A DNA stretch of 64,000 nucleotides, taken from Kribbella sp. ALI-6-A (lineage in GTDB: Bacteria > Actinomycetota > Actinomycetes > Propionibacteriales > Kribbellaceae). Where the stretch lies: positions 2,108,001 to 2,172,000 of the forward strand of contig NZ_MTQN01000012.1 in NCBI RefSeq assembly GCF_001984195.1. Reading direction: 5' to 3'. Below are positions 34,844 through 43,028 of this stretch, one piece after another (position 1 is the stretch's first letter; every line of letters begins with the position of its first letter). Below the pieces are notes generated by a model. That model saw nothing but the letters and a program-made list of their open reading frames with translations. It searched no databases and was not told the origin of the DNA. The position numbers were made by a program, and so were the translations under genes.

Positions 34844-36227
34844 CCGGCTGGAGAGTGCGGAGCCGGCCGAGCAGGGTGCCGACGACCACGAGCACCAGCG
34901 ACGTCGTCACCAGGATGGGGATGACCGCACCGCGCAGCGACGAGTTGAGCGGTGCGGCGATCGTCAGGACGAGGCTGACGCCGACCAGTGCCGTCAGCAG
35001 CCGCCGACCGGGCCGGGCGACGGCCAGGAACGGCAGGCACCACAGGAAGTACCAGTCGTGCGCGGTCGGCCCGAGCAGGACGACGGCCAGCATGGCGATG
35101 CCGACCGCACGTGCTGCTTGATGGATGTGGGAGCGCAGCCCGAGTACGGCGATCAGGCCGAGCGCTGTGAGGATGCCGAGCAGCCGGATGATCTGAAGGG
35201 CTTGCTGGGCTGCGTCTTCGGCGCCCAGCCAGTCCAGTACGCCGGAAGTGCCCATGCCGATCAGGTTGGCGATCGACAGCGGGGACCTGACCAGGCCAGG
35301 GACGTCCAGCGCGCTGAGCCAGCCTGAACCGACTCCGGTGAGCTCGCCAATGGTGACGAGGGTCAGGACCGCCAGGAACCCGGCGATGGCGAGGCTGGCG
35401 AGCCGTTGCAGGGCCCGGCCGGCCAGCGGACTCATCACCGCGGCGATGGCGATGACGACCAGACCACCAGGCGCTTTGACCGCTGCCGCCGTGCCGGCGA
35501 TGACTGCGGCAGTGCCCCAGTGGCCGGTGAGGGCTACGGCGAAGGCGGAGCAGGCCAGGCCGAGCATCAGCACGTCGTTGTGCGCCGCGCCGAGGCCGTG
35601 GGTGATGAGGATCGGGTTGGCGACAACCAGCCAGGTGGCGACCGCTGGGTCGACTCGGCAGGCCACGGCGATCTTCGGCACCGCCCACGCGATCAGGACG
35701 AGGCCGAGCAGTGCCAGAGCTCGGTGAGCCAGCATGAGGACGTACGGGTTGTCGGTGAGGTGCGCCGCGAGGCCGCCGTACGCGAGAGGTAGTGGGCCGT
35801 ACGGCGCTGGGGTGTTCATCCACATCGGGTCGACGGCCTCGACGACGCGGCCGGAGAGCGCGGCCGGGCCGACCGTGTAGGGGTCGAAGCCGTTGGCGAC
35901 CAGCGCGCCCTGCGCGGCGTAGCTCCACGCGTCCCGGCTGAACAGCGGCGGCGCGAGCAGCAGCGGCAGACTCCACAGGACGGTCAGCCGGATCAGCCGG
36001 TGACGGACGCCCGCCAGGACTTCACGGCCCACCTCGAGCCAGGCCCAGACCATCAGCCCGAGCCCGAACACCATGAACGTCAGCCCGGTCATCCGCCCGG
36101 CCAACGAGTCCCGCAACGGCATCGACGCCACCCACGACGACGCCGGCACCACCGACGTCACCGTCGCCGAGACGGCCACGACCCAGACCCCCACCACCCC
36201 ACGAACCACTGGCGAAGGAACCCGCAT
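34737..36227 (-). CDS. Polyprenol-phosphate-mannose-dependent alpha-1,6-mannosyltransferase (MptB-like)
   Basis: A 496-residue GT-C enzyme with about 12 TM segments. FSRDAWSYAAQGALVANGFD near 96-115 and the following PYTVGP are hallmarks of the MptA/MptB group that adds mannose outside the membrane for lipomannan-type glycolipids. The hydrophilic C-terminal tail (about 460-496, Pro/Arg/Ala-rich) is encoded antisense to menD, giving a 107-bp convergent overlap; it may be a recent stop loss. A TACGGT -10 element ends 6 bp before the ATG, indicating a leaderless own promoter although the ABC genes lie 40 bp upstream. Confidence 0.8.
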   Translation of the reverse strand: MRVPSPVVRGVVGVWVVAVSATVTSVVPASSWVASMPLRDSLAGRMTGLTFMVFGLGLMVWAWLEVGREVLAGVRHRLIRLTVLWSLPLLLAPPLFSRDAWSYAAQGALVANGFDPYTVGPAALSGRVVEAVDPMWMNTPAPYGPLPLAYGGLAAHLTDNPYVLMLAHRALALLGLVLIAWAVPKIAVACRVDPAVATWLVVANPILITHGLGAAHNDVLMLGLACSAFAVALTGHWGTAAVIAGTAAAVKAPGGLVVIAIAAVMSPLAGRALQRLASLAIAGFLAVLTLVTIGELTGVGSGWLSALDVPGLVRSPLSIANLIGMGTSGVLDWLGAEDAAQQALQIIRLLGILTALGLIAVLGLRSHIHQAARAVGIAMLAVVLLGPTAHDWYFLWCLPFLAVARPGRRLLTALVGVSLVLTIAAPLNSSLRGAVIPILVTTSLVLVVVGTLLGRLRTLQPVRAPRRPRSPQPATPGAAWSAAAAAPPPRPRPQQS

Positions 36228-36232
36228 GGCCG

Positions 36233-36238
36233 GACCGT
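36233..36238 (-). promoter_or_regulatory. -10 element for a leaderless mannosyltransferase transcript
   Basis: On the minus strand TACGGT is followed by 5-6 bases and the ATG at 36227. No Shine-Dalgarno sequence is seen, so the gene probably has its own leaderless promoter. Confidence 0.45.
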
Positions 36239-36267
36239 AACCGCCTCAGACGACGCCCCGATGAACC

Positions 36268-37032
36268 CTAGGCAGATTCCTTCCGGAACGTCCGGGCTCC
36301 CACGGTGAGACCGACGACCGTGAGCAGGACGACCCAGAACAGTCCCCACAGCGACGAGCTGCTGGCGATGTCACCCCGGAACAGCGCCCGGACGCCGGTG
36401 ACCACGTGCTTGAGCGGGCTGATGTCCGACAGCCGCTGCAGCCACGTCGGCCCGATCTGCATCGGGAGCAGGATGCCCGACAGCAGCAGCAACGGCATCG
36501 CGATCCCGTTCAGCAGTGGGGCCAGCGCGTCCTCGCTCTTGGTGATCAGCGCGACCGAGTACGACAGCGAGGCGAAGGTGGCCCCGAGCAGCGCGACGAT
36601 CAGCAGCGACAGCAGTACGCCGTCCCACGGTGCGCGCAGCCCCATCGGGATCGACACCACCAGCAGCAGCACGGACTGCACCACCAGCACGACGACGTCG
36701 CGCAGCACCCGCCCGGCCATCAGCGCCATCCGCGACGCGGGCGTCACCCGGTCGGCCTCGATCACGCCGGCCCGGTACTCCGCGATCAAGCCGAAGCCGA
36801 CGAACATCGCGCCGAACATGCCGAGCTGCACGATCAGCCCCGGGATGAACACCTGGTAGGCGTTGGTGGTCGCGCCCTGGCTGATCTGCGCGGTGATCGG
36901 CTTCAGCAGCGGTCCGAACAGGAACAGGTACATCAGCGGCTGGCTGAGCATCAGGATCGACCACATCGGGTTGCGCAGCGACAGCCGCATCTGCCGGTGG
37001 AAGACGATCCAGGTCTCGGTGAGCACGGTCAC
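36268..37032 (-). CDS. ABC-2 type transporter permease (DrrB-like)
   Basis: A 254-residue permease with six TM segments and the ABC-2 motif (LNGIAMPLLLLSGILLPMQI, followed by SDISPLKHVVTGVRALFRGD). The GTG at 37032 follows AAGGAGG and overlaps the ATPase stop. Together with the ATPase it forms a DrrAB-like drug or lipid exporter. Confidence 0.87.
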   Translation of the reverse strand: MTVLTETWIVFHRQMRLSLRNPMWSILMLSQPLMYLFLFGPLLKPITAQISQGATTNAYQVFIPGLIVQLGMFGAMFVGFGLIAEYRAGVIEADRVTPASRMALMAGRVLRDVVVLVVQSVLLLVVSIPMGLRAPWDGVLLSLLIVALLGATFASLSYSVALITKSEDALAPLLNGIAMPLLLLSGILLPMQIGPTWLQRLSDISPLKHVVTGVRALFRGDIASSSSLWGLFWVVLLTVVGLTVGARTFRKESA

Positions 37033-38030
37033 ACCACGACCTCCTTCTGCTGCTCCGGCTCGTCCGCCGGTACGCCGGGGCCGTCGTCGCGCAGCGACCG
37101 CCCGGTCATCGTCAGGAACACGTCGTCCAGCGTCGGCCGGTGCACCTCGACGCCGTCCAGTTCGATGCCCACGGCATCGACCTGCCGCAGCAGCCCGGGC
37201 AGCACCGAACCACCCCGCGGGATCCGGAAGCTCACCCCGCCGGCGTCGGTCTCGATCTCCACCGCGCCGTCCAGCTCCCGCACGATCCGCGCGACCGCCG
37301 GAGCCTGCGCCGGGTCGGACAGACCGAGCCGGACGCCGTCGCCGGAGACCTGCTGCTTCAGGGCTTCGGGAGTGCCGGCGGCAACGATCCGGCCGTGGTC
37401 GATGACCAGGATCCGGTCGCAGAGGGCGTCGGCCTCGTCCAGGTAGTGCGTGGTCAGGAAGATCGTGGCGCCCCGGTCCCGCAGGCCCCGGATGTGCTGC
37501 CACAGGTTGGCCCGCGCCTGCGGGTCGAGCCCGGTGGTCGGCTCGTCCAGGAAGATCAGCTTCGGGTCGTGGATCAGGCCCATCACGATGTCCAGCCGGC
37601 GCCGCTGACCGCCGGACAGGGTCTTGCACTGCCGCCGCCAGAGCCCGGGCAGGTCCAGCTCCTCGAACAGCCGCTGGCCGTCGGCGATCGCCTTCGCCTT
37701 GCTCACGCCGTACAGGCGGGCGTGGTCGACGACCTCGTCGCCGGCCACCGCCTCCGGCAGCGTCGACCCGCTCTGCGGCACGTACCCGATCCGGCGGCGA
37801 ACGCCGACCGGGTCGGCGGCCAGATCGCAGCCGGCCACCGTCGCGCTGCCGTTGGTCGGCTTGATCAGTGTCGCCAGCATCCGCATGGTCGTCGTTTTGC
37901 CGGCCCCGTTGGGCCCCAGAAAGCCGACGATCTCACCGTCGGCGACGTCCAGATCCACCCCCTGCACGGCCTGGACCGGCCCCCGTTTGGTCTTGAAGGT
38001 GCGGACGAGTCCGCGAGCTTCGATCATCAT
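37029..38030 (-). CDS. ABC transporter ATP-binding protein (DrrA-like)
   Basis: A 333-residue ATPase of the daunorubicin-resistance type. Walker A is GPNGAGKTTTMRML near 39-52, the signature is LSGGQRRRLDIVMGL near 136, Walker B is KLIFLDEPTTGLDP near 155. The C-terminal part after about 225 (VRLGLSDPAQAPAVARIV, GVEVHRPTLDDVFLTMTGR) is the DrrA extension. Two ATGs, 38030 and 38027, open the frame. The PadR gene ends 88 bp upstream on the same strand, a likely regulator. Confidence 0.9.
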   Translation of the reverse strand: MMIEARGLVRTFKTKRGPVQAVQGVDLDVADGEIVGFLGPNGAGKTTTMRMLATLIKPTNGSATVAGCDLAADPVGVRRRIGYVPQSGSTLPEAVAGDEVVDHARLYGVSKAKAIADGQRLFEELDLPGLWRRQCKTLSGGQRRRLDIVMGLIHDPKLIFLDEPTTGLDPQARANLWQHIRGLRDRGATIFLTTHYLDEADALCDRILVIDHGRIVAAGTPEALKQQVSGDGVRLGLSDPAQAPAVARIVRELDGAVEIETDAGGVSFRIPRGGSVLPGLLRQVDAVGIELDGVEVHRPTLDDVFLTMTGRSLRDDGPGVPADEPEQQKEVVV

Positions 38031-38118
38031 GCGGTCCAGGGTGACCCAATCAACCTTGAATAGTCAATGTTGAATAACCGGGGAGAATGAGTCCTGAAAC
38101 AGTGCGATCAGGGGTACA

Positions 38119-38739
38119 TCAGGCCGGCGGCAGGGAGCGCCACTGCTCGGCGGCCTCCGGGCTGGGGATCCAGTCCTGAGGCTCACCCGCGAACGCGTAG
38201 GCGCCGGCCCGCACGCGGTCGCGGAAGCCGCGGGTCCACTCGAGTTCGCCGCGGTCACGGGCGGCGGAGATCCGCAGCATCTCGACCACATGGGTCGGCG
38301 TCCCAGGGTCGTTCTCGATCTGGCGCTCGTTGAACGGCGCGGCCTTCTCGTGCTGCTCCAGCTGCACGATCCGGGACTCCAGCGCGGCGATCACCTCGTC
38401 CCGCCCGAGCGACCACAGGAAGCTCAGCGCCGCCTGCATCTGGCCGGGCTGGAAACCGTCGACCGTCCACAGCGCGTGCCGCAGCAACGAGAAGTACTCG
38501 GTCTCGCCGTCGGCCGTCAGCCGGTACGACGTCCGGCCGGGCTTGTGACCCTCGCCCTCCTCGAGCTCCTCCAGAAAGCCGTGCTTGGCCAGCGTGCGCA
38601 AGCCGGTGTAGACCGAGCCGGGATTGATGTTCGCCCACTGCTGCACGTTCCAGCTGAGCAGCTCGCGGCGCAGCTGGTACCCGTAGGCCGGCTGGAAGAT
38701 CCGGACGACGCCGAGCAGCATCAGCCGCGTGGTGGACAT
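38119..38739 (-). CDS. PadR-family transcriptional regulator
   Basis: A 206-residue PadR protein: winged helix at 1-90 (LMLLGVVRIFQPAYGYQLRR, then INPGSVYTGLRTLAKHGFLE and YRLTADGE) and a helical C-terminal dimer domain (about 100-200). ATG 38739 is chosen because TACACT, a good -10 element, ends 7 bp before it, indicating a leaderless transcript. It lies upstream of the DrrAB-like genes on the same strand; PadR proteins commonly repress such exporters. Confidence 0.88.
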   Translation of the reverse strand: MSTTRLMLLGVVRIFQPAYGYQLRRELLSWNVQQWANINPGSVYTGLRTLAKHGFLEELEEGEGHKPGRTSYRLTADGETEYFSLLRHALWTVDGFQPGQMQAALSFLWSLGRDEVIAALESRIVQLEQHEKAAPFNERQIENDPGTPTHVVEMLRISAARDRGELEWTRGFRDRVRAGAYAFAGEPQDWIPSPEAAEQWRSLPPA

Positions 38740-38746
38740 GAGACGC

Positions 38747-38752
38747 AGTGTA
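38747..38752 (-). promoter_or_regulatory. -10 element for leaderless padR
   Basis: TACACT on the minus strand is separated by 7 bases from the padR ATG. It lies back to back with the -10 element of the GNAT gene (38782-38787). Confidence 0.55.
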
Positions 38753-38781
38753 ATTCGCACGCCTCTGTCGGCGGGCGGGAC

Positions 38782-38787
38782 TAGCGT
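38782..38787 (+). promoter_or_regulatory. -10 element for leaderless GNAT gene
   Basis: TAGCGT ends 7 bp before the ATG at 38795 and no ribosome-binding site is present, so the transcript is probably leaderless. Divergent from the padR promoter 30 bp away. Confidence 0.5.
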
Positions 38788-38794
38788 TACCCCC

Positions 38795-39625
38795 ATGACC
38801 ACGCGCGTGACCGACGATCCGGCCGAGTTCAGGGCCACGGTGTTTCCCTTCCTGGAAAGGGATCCCGTGCTGCACACGGTCATCCTGAGCAACGTCGAGC
38901 AGCGCGCCGAGGGCAGTTCGCGCGCCGACGAAGGTGGCTCGGTCTTCGTCTCGGTGCACGACACCGCCGGCGAGGTGGTCGGCGCGGCGATGCGGACGCC
39001 CGGCCGGTCGGTCTACCTCGGCGGGCTCGACCCGCAGTACGCCGCGGAGGTCGCCGACGTCTACGCCGAGCGCGTGCCGGAGGCGGCCGGCGTCGCCGGG
39101 ACCCGCGAGGCCGCCGAGGTGTTCGGACGGCGCTGGTCCGAGCTGTTCGGTGGCACCGCCAGGCAGATCAAGGGTTTTCGGCTGCACAAGCTGGAGGAGC
39201 TGAGCCGGTTGCAGGCCGAGGGCGGTCCGCGCCCGGCCACCGAGGACGAGGCCCAGTTGGCCGCGGAGTGGGTCGCGATCGATTTCGACGACGAGATCGA
39301 GGGCAGCAACCTGGTCTGGGCGGAGCGCCGGATCGCCGACGGCGCGCTGTGGTTCTGGGAGGTCGACAGTACGCCGGTGAGCATGGTCGGCCACCACCTG
39401 CCGGTCTTCGGCGTCTGCCGGGTCGGCCCGGTCTACACCCCCGACGAGTTCCGCAACAACGGGTACGCCGGCGCCCTGACCGCCTACGTCACCGGCGAGA
39501 TCCTCGCCGCCGGACACCAGGCCTGCCTGTTCACCGACCTGGACAACCCGACCGCGAACAAGATCTACCGCCTGGTCGGCTACCGGCCGCTGGCCGACTT
39601 CGTCGACCTGACATTCGACCGATGA
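38795..39625 (+). CDS. GNAT-family acetyltransferase, first of a tandem pair
   Basis: A 276-residue GNAT-type protein with an N-terminal regulatory-like half and the C-terminal acetyl-CoA site (VGPVYTPDEFRNNGYAGAL near 207-225, then HQACLFTDLDNPTANKIYR and GYRPLADF). It is a close paralogue of the next gene: both start with a DDPAEF/GDPAEF segment and FPFLERDPVL/FPFLQGDPVL. Start at ATG 38795 is supported by the -10 element. Substrate unknown. Confidence 0.85.
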   Translation: MTTRVTDDPAEFRATVFPFLERDPVLHTVILSNVEQRAEGSSRADEGGSVFVSVHDTAGEVVGAAMRTPGRSVYLGGLDPQYAAEVADVYAERVPEAAGVAGTREAAEVFGRRWSELFGGTARQIKGFRLHKLEELSRLQAEGGPRPATEDEAQLAAEWVAIDFDDEIEGSNLVWAERRIADGALWFWEVDSTPVSMVGHHLPVFGVCRVGPVYTPDEFRNNGYAGALTAYVTGEILAAGHQACLFTDLDNPTANKIYRLVGYRPLADFVDLTFDR

Positions 39626-40461
39626 CCTCGACCGTCCGGATGACCGGAGATCCGGCCGAGTTCAAGGTGATCGCCTTCCCTTTCCTGCAAGGCGATCCGG
39701 TGCTCAACTCGATGCTGATCAGCAACGTCCAGGGCCGGATCGACGGGCTGATGTACGACCCGGCCCCGCCGGTCTTCCTGTCGGTCCACGACGACGACCG
39801 AGTGGTCGGCGTGGTCATCTGTACGGCGCTACGCGGAGTCCTGCTCGGTGATCTGGCCGAGGACCTGATCCCGGTGGTACTGCCGGCTCTGGCCGAGTCG
39901 GTGCCCGACGCAAAGTACATCGAGGGCACCACGACAGTGGCCGAGCCGTTCGCCGCGCGGTACGCCGACCAACTCGGCAGGCAGCTCACCGACGACCGGG
40001 TCACCCGTCTGCACCGGTTGGCCGACTTCGTGCCGCAGCACGCGGACGGCTCGCCTCGCCGGGCGACCGAGGACGACGTGGACGACGTCGCGCGGATGAT
40101 CGCCGGCTTCGGCGAGGACACCAGCGGGCGCCTCGGCGTCGAGGAAGAGCAGCGCTGGGCCCGCGGCCGGATCGGCGCCGGCCAGCTCTGGCTGTGGGAG
40201 AACGACGGTCGTACGGTCTGCATGGCCGGTCAGCACGGCCCGGTCTTCGGCGCCGATCGGATCGGACCGGTCTACACGCCACCGGCGGATCGCGGCCACG
40301 GCTACGGCAGCGCCCTCACGGCGTACCTGACCCGCCGGATCCTCGACGGCGGCAACCAGGCCTGCCTGTACACCGACCTGGCCAACCCGACGTCCAACAA
40401 GATCTACGCCCGGATCGGCTACCGCCCGGTGACCGACTTCGTCCGCTACCGCTTCAGCTAG
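39622..40461 (+). CDS. GNAT-family acetyltransferase, second of a tandem pair
   Basis: A 279-residue paralogue of the upstream protein. Matching landmarks include GDPAEFKVIAFPFLQGDPVL near 9-28, RIGPVYTPPADRGHGYGSAL near 213-232 and NQACLYTDLANPTSNKIYAR near 246-265. The ATG overlaps the previous TGA (ATGA), so the two are co-translated. Tandem duplication with divergence suggests two related acyl acceptors. It ends 8 bp before the convergent response regulator gene. Confidence 0.85.
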   Translation: MTSTVRMTGDPAEFKVIAFPFLQGDPVLNSMLISNVQGRIDGLMYDPAPPVFLSVHDDDRVVGVVICTALRGVLLGDLAEDLIPVVLPALAESVPDAKYIEGTTTVAEPFAARYADQLGRQLTDDRVTRLHRLADFVPQHADGSPRRATEDDVDDVARMIAGFGEDTSGRLGVEEEQRWARGRIGAGQLWLWENDGRTVCMAGQHGPVFGADRIGPVYTPPADRGHGYGSALTAYLTRRILDGGNQACLYTDLANPTSNKIYARIGYRPVTDFVRYRFS

Positions 40462-40473
40462 GGCGTGCCCTAG
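40458..40473. terminator. Compact palindrome overlapping two convergent stop codons
   Basis: CTAGGGCGTGCCCTAG has 7-bp perfect arms around GT. Both stop codons (GNAT TAG 40459-40461 and response-regulator TAG at 40470-40472 on the other strand) are inside it. It is weak as a terminator because the loop is small. Confidence 0.4.
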
Positions 40474-41096
40474 ATCCAGCCGTGGGCCCGGGCGACGCGG
40501 GCCGCCTCGTGGCGGTTCGCCGTACCGAGTTTGCCGGCGGCCGAGGAGAGGTAGTTGCGCACGGTGCCGGGCGACAGGGCGGCACGGCGGGCGATCTCCT
40601 CGACCGGGGCACCGTCGGCGGCCAGCTCCAGTACGTCGGCCTCGCGGGCGGTCAGTGGGCTGTCGCCGGAGCTGATCGCCTCGGCGGCGAGCTGGGGGTC
40701 GACGTAGCGGCCGCCGGTGTGGACGGTGCGGATGACGTCGGCGAGCACCTGAGCGGAGACCGTCTTCGGCAGGAAGCCCCGCGCGCCGGCGGCGAGCGCC
40801 TGCTTGAGGTGCCCGGGGCGACCGTGGCCGGTGACGATCAGCGCGGCACACTCCGGAAGGTCCGTACGCAGGACCTCCACGACGCCGATGCCACCCGTCG
40901 CCGCGGTCGCGGTGCTGGGCCCCGGCATCTGCAGATCGAGGACGGCGACGTCGGGCCGGTGCAACCGCGCCATCGCCAGCGCCTCGTCGGCGGACGCGGC
41001 CTGCGCGACCACCTCGAGGTCGTCCTCCAGCGACAGCAGGGCGGCCAGCGCGGAACGGATCAGGTTCTCGTCGTCGGCCAGCAGCAGCCGGATCAT
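40470..41096 (-). CDS. LuxR/NarL-type response regulator
   Basis: A 208-residue response regulator. The receiver domain (1-125) has the acidic pocket LLADDENLI, the phospho-acceptor Asp in VAVLDLQMPG near 54, and the lysine in GFLPKTVSA. The LuxR helix-turn-helix is PLTAREADVLELAADGAPVE near 147-166 with IARRAALSPGTVRNYLSSA. An unusual Ser/Thr/Ala/Gly insert follows the Asp region (PSTATAATGG). It overlaps its histidine kinase by 4 bp and is the last gene of an ABC/two-component operon. The palindrome at 43989-44008 is its most likely target. Confidence 0.92.
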   Translation of the reverse strand: MIRLLLADDENLIRSALAALLSLEDDLEVVAQAASADEALAMARLHRPDVAVLDLQMPGPSTATAATGGIGVVEVLRTDLPECAALIVTGHGRPGHLKQALAAGARGFLPKTVSAQVLADVIRTVHTGGRYVDPQLAAEAISSGDSPLTAREADVLELAADGAPVEEIARRAALSPGTVRNYLSSAAGKLGTANRHEAARVARAHGWI

Positions 41097-42229
41097 GAGG
41101 CCCTCGGCAACCGGGCCGTCAGGACGAACCAGCCGTCCGGCCTGCTCTCCACGCTCAACGTCCCCGACACCCCCATCAATCGCTCCCGTAGTCCCACCAG
41201 ACCATGGCCCGTCTCGGTGACAGCCGCGCGGACGCCGTCGTTGGCCACGCGCAGCACTACCTCGTTGCCGACGGCCTCCAGCTCGATTCTGCAGGTGGTG
41301 GCGTTGCTGTGGCGCAGCACGTTCGTGGTCGCCTCGCGGACCACCCAGCCGAGGGCGGTCTGGGTCGCGGCGGGCAGACCGGTGCCGTCGCCGATGACCC
41401 GGCAGGTGATGCCGGCCGAGCGCAGCACCGACTGGGCTCCGGCCAGCTCGGTGTCGAGGTCGGTGGCGCGGTAGCCACTGACGACCGTGCGCATCTCCTG
41501 CAGGGACTCGTGCGCGATTCGGCGTACGTCGAGCATCTGGCCGGCCGCTCCGGCGTCGCCGCGCTCGGCCAGCCGGGCAGCGAGTTCGCTCTGCAGGGCG
41601 ACCAGGGACAGGTTGCGGCCGAGCGCGTCGTGCAGGTCGCGGGCGAACCGCAGCCGTTCCTCCGCAACAGCCAGTTGCGCGCTGACCTCCCGCGACTTGT
41701 CGATCTCCCAGCCCAGCCGCAGCATCCATACCGAGATCCGGCACGTGAACGCCAGCACCCCGATGCCGTACAGGTAACTGAAGGCGGCGGGCAGGTCGTC
41801 GGCCAGCACCCCGATCAGCACAGCGCCGCCGAGGACCAGGCCGAGCAGCGCCGAGAGCCAGAGCACCGGGGCCAGCACCACCGTCAGCGCCGCACCTGTC
41901 ACCACCAGCCCGAGCGCCCACGCAGGCGACACCAGTACGCCGACCGCTCCCAGACCAACGGCGACGGCAACCAGTCGCCGACTCGGCCGCGGGCCACCCA
42001 GGTACGTCGCGATCCCGGCCCGCAACAGCAGCAGGCCCGCGACAGCGTGCGCGACCGTCACCAGCAGGAAGCACACCAGCCGAAGCCCCACCGGCTCGGC
42101 CGCGGACACCAGCAGCAGCGCGGCGAGCAGTGGCTCGGCCGCCACCATCGCGTACAGCGGCCAGCGCAGGCTGACGTCGAACCGCTCGGCGCGGCTGCGC
42201 TCAAGCCACCACTGCCGGACTGACCTCAT
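41093..42229 (-). CDS. Sensor histidine kinase (HisKA_3/DesK-like)
   Basis: A 378-residue sensor with about five or six N-terminal TM segments (25-160) and a cytoplasmic kinase. The H-box is FARDLHDALGRNLSLVALQS near 195-214, with the phospho-accepting His; the HATPase domain follows with ATTNVLRHSNATTCRIELEA near 295 and ETGHGLVGLRERL. There is little extracellular loop, so it may sense the membrane or the linked ABC transporter. It starts 13 bp after the permease stop and overlaps the response regulator. Confidence 0.9.
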   Translation of the reverse strand: MRSVRQWWLERSRAERFDVSLRWPLYAMVAAEPLLAALLLVSAAEPVGLRLVCFLLVTVAHAVAGLLLLRAGIATYLGGPRPSRRLVAVAVGLGAVGVLVSPAWALGLVVTGAALTVVLAPVLWLSALLGLVLGGAVLIGVLADDLPAAFSYLYGIGVLAFTCRISVWMLRLGWEIDKSREVSAQLAVAEERLRFARDLHDALGRNLSLVALQSELAARLAERGDAGAAGQMLDVRRIAHESLQEMRTVVSGYRATDLDTELAGAQSVLRSAGITCRVIGDGTGLPAATQTALGWVVREATTNVLRHSNATTCRIELEAVGNEVVLRVANDGVRAAVTETGHGLVGLRERLMGVSGTLSVESRPDGWFVLTARLPRAS

Positions 42230-42242
42230 GGCCGTCAGCCTG

Positions 42243-43028
42243 TCATCGACGCGGTTCCCAACGGAACCAGCGACGCGTCGCCCACGCTCCGAGAGCCACC
42301 CAGCCCAGCAGCAGAAGCACAGCCGGTACGGCGTGAGCAAGGGAACCCGCCAGGCCGACTGTCCCGCCGTCGCGAGTGATGCCGGACAGACCGAGCCGGA
42401 GCAGGTCGACGACCGGCGTGAGCGGCAACACCCGTCCGATGTGCTCCAGTGGTCCGGGCAGGTCGGCCAGTGGGACGTACAGACCGCTCAGTGTCAGTAG
42501 CACGAACATCACCGGTGCCGTGACCACTTGGGCCACGTCCACCGTCGGAGCGAGCGCCGTACTGGCTGCTGCGAGCAGTACGAAGACGAGAGTGCCCAGG
42601 AGAACCGCCACCAGGACCAGCAGAAGGTTGACCGGCGCATCGAGTGTGAACCAGAGCGCCGCAGCCACCGCGGACAAGGCGATCTGCGTCCAGGCGATCA
42701 TCGCCGACGGCATCGCCGCACCGGCCAGGATTTCCAGATCGGACATCTCTCCGGTTCGCAGCCGCTTGAGCACCAGCTCCTCGCGACGCGCGACCAGAGC
42801 GGTCACCAACTGGTAGTAGACGAACAGATCGAGCGCGACCACCGTGACCGCGGTGACGACGGCCGCGCCGCTGCCCTCCCCGACCACGTCCTGCAGCTCG
42901 GGCGACGACCGCAGGACGAGAGTCGCGCCGACCGGCAGCAGCAAGGCCGTCAGGATCATCACGGCGTTCCGCCACAGCAGCACGCCCTCGGCCCGGCCCA
43001 GCGATCCGATCCGGGCGACGGCGCTCAT
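42243..43028 (-). CDS. ABC-2 type transporter permease
   Basis: A 261-residue permease with six TM segments; LFVYYQLVTALVARREELVL and then KRLRTGEMSDLEILAGAA are typical of ABC-2 permeases in kinase-linked exporters. ATG 43028 follows GAGGTGG and overlaps the ATPase stop by ATGA. Substrate unknown; lipid, drug or peptide export are options. Confidence 0.85.
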   Translation of the reverse strand: MSAVARIGSLGRAEGVLLWRNAVMILTALLLPVGATLVLRSSPELQDVVGEGSGAAVVTAVTVVALDLFVYYQLVTALVARREELVLKRLRTGEMSDLEILAGAAMPSAMIAWTQIALSAVAAALWFTLDAPVNLLLVLVAVLLGTLVFVLLAAASTALAPTVDVAQVVTAPVMFVLLTLSGLYVPLADLPGPLEHIGRVLPLTPVVDLLRLGLSGITRDGGTVGLAGSLAHAVPAVLLLLGWVALGAWATRRWFRWEPRR

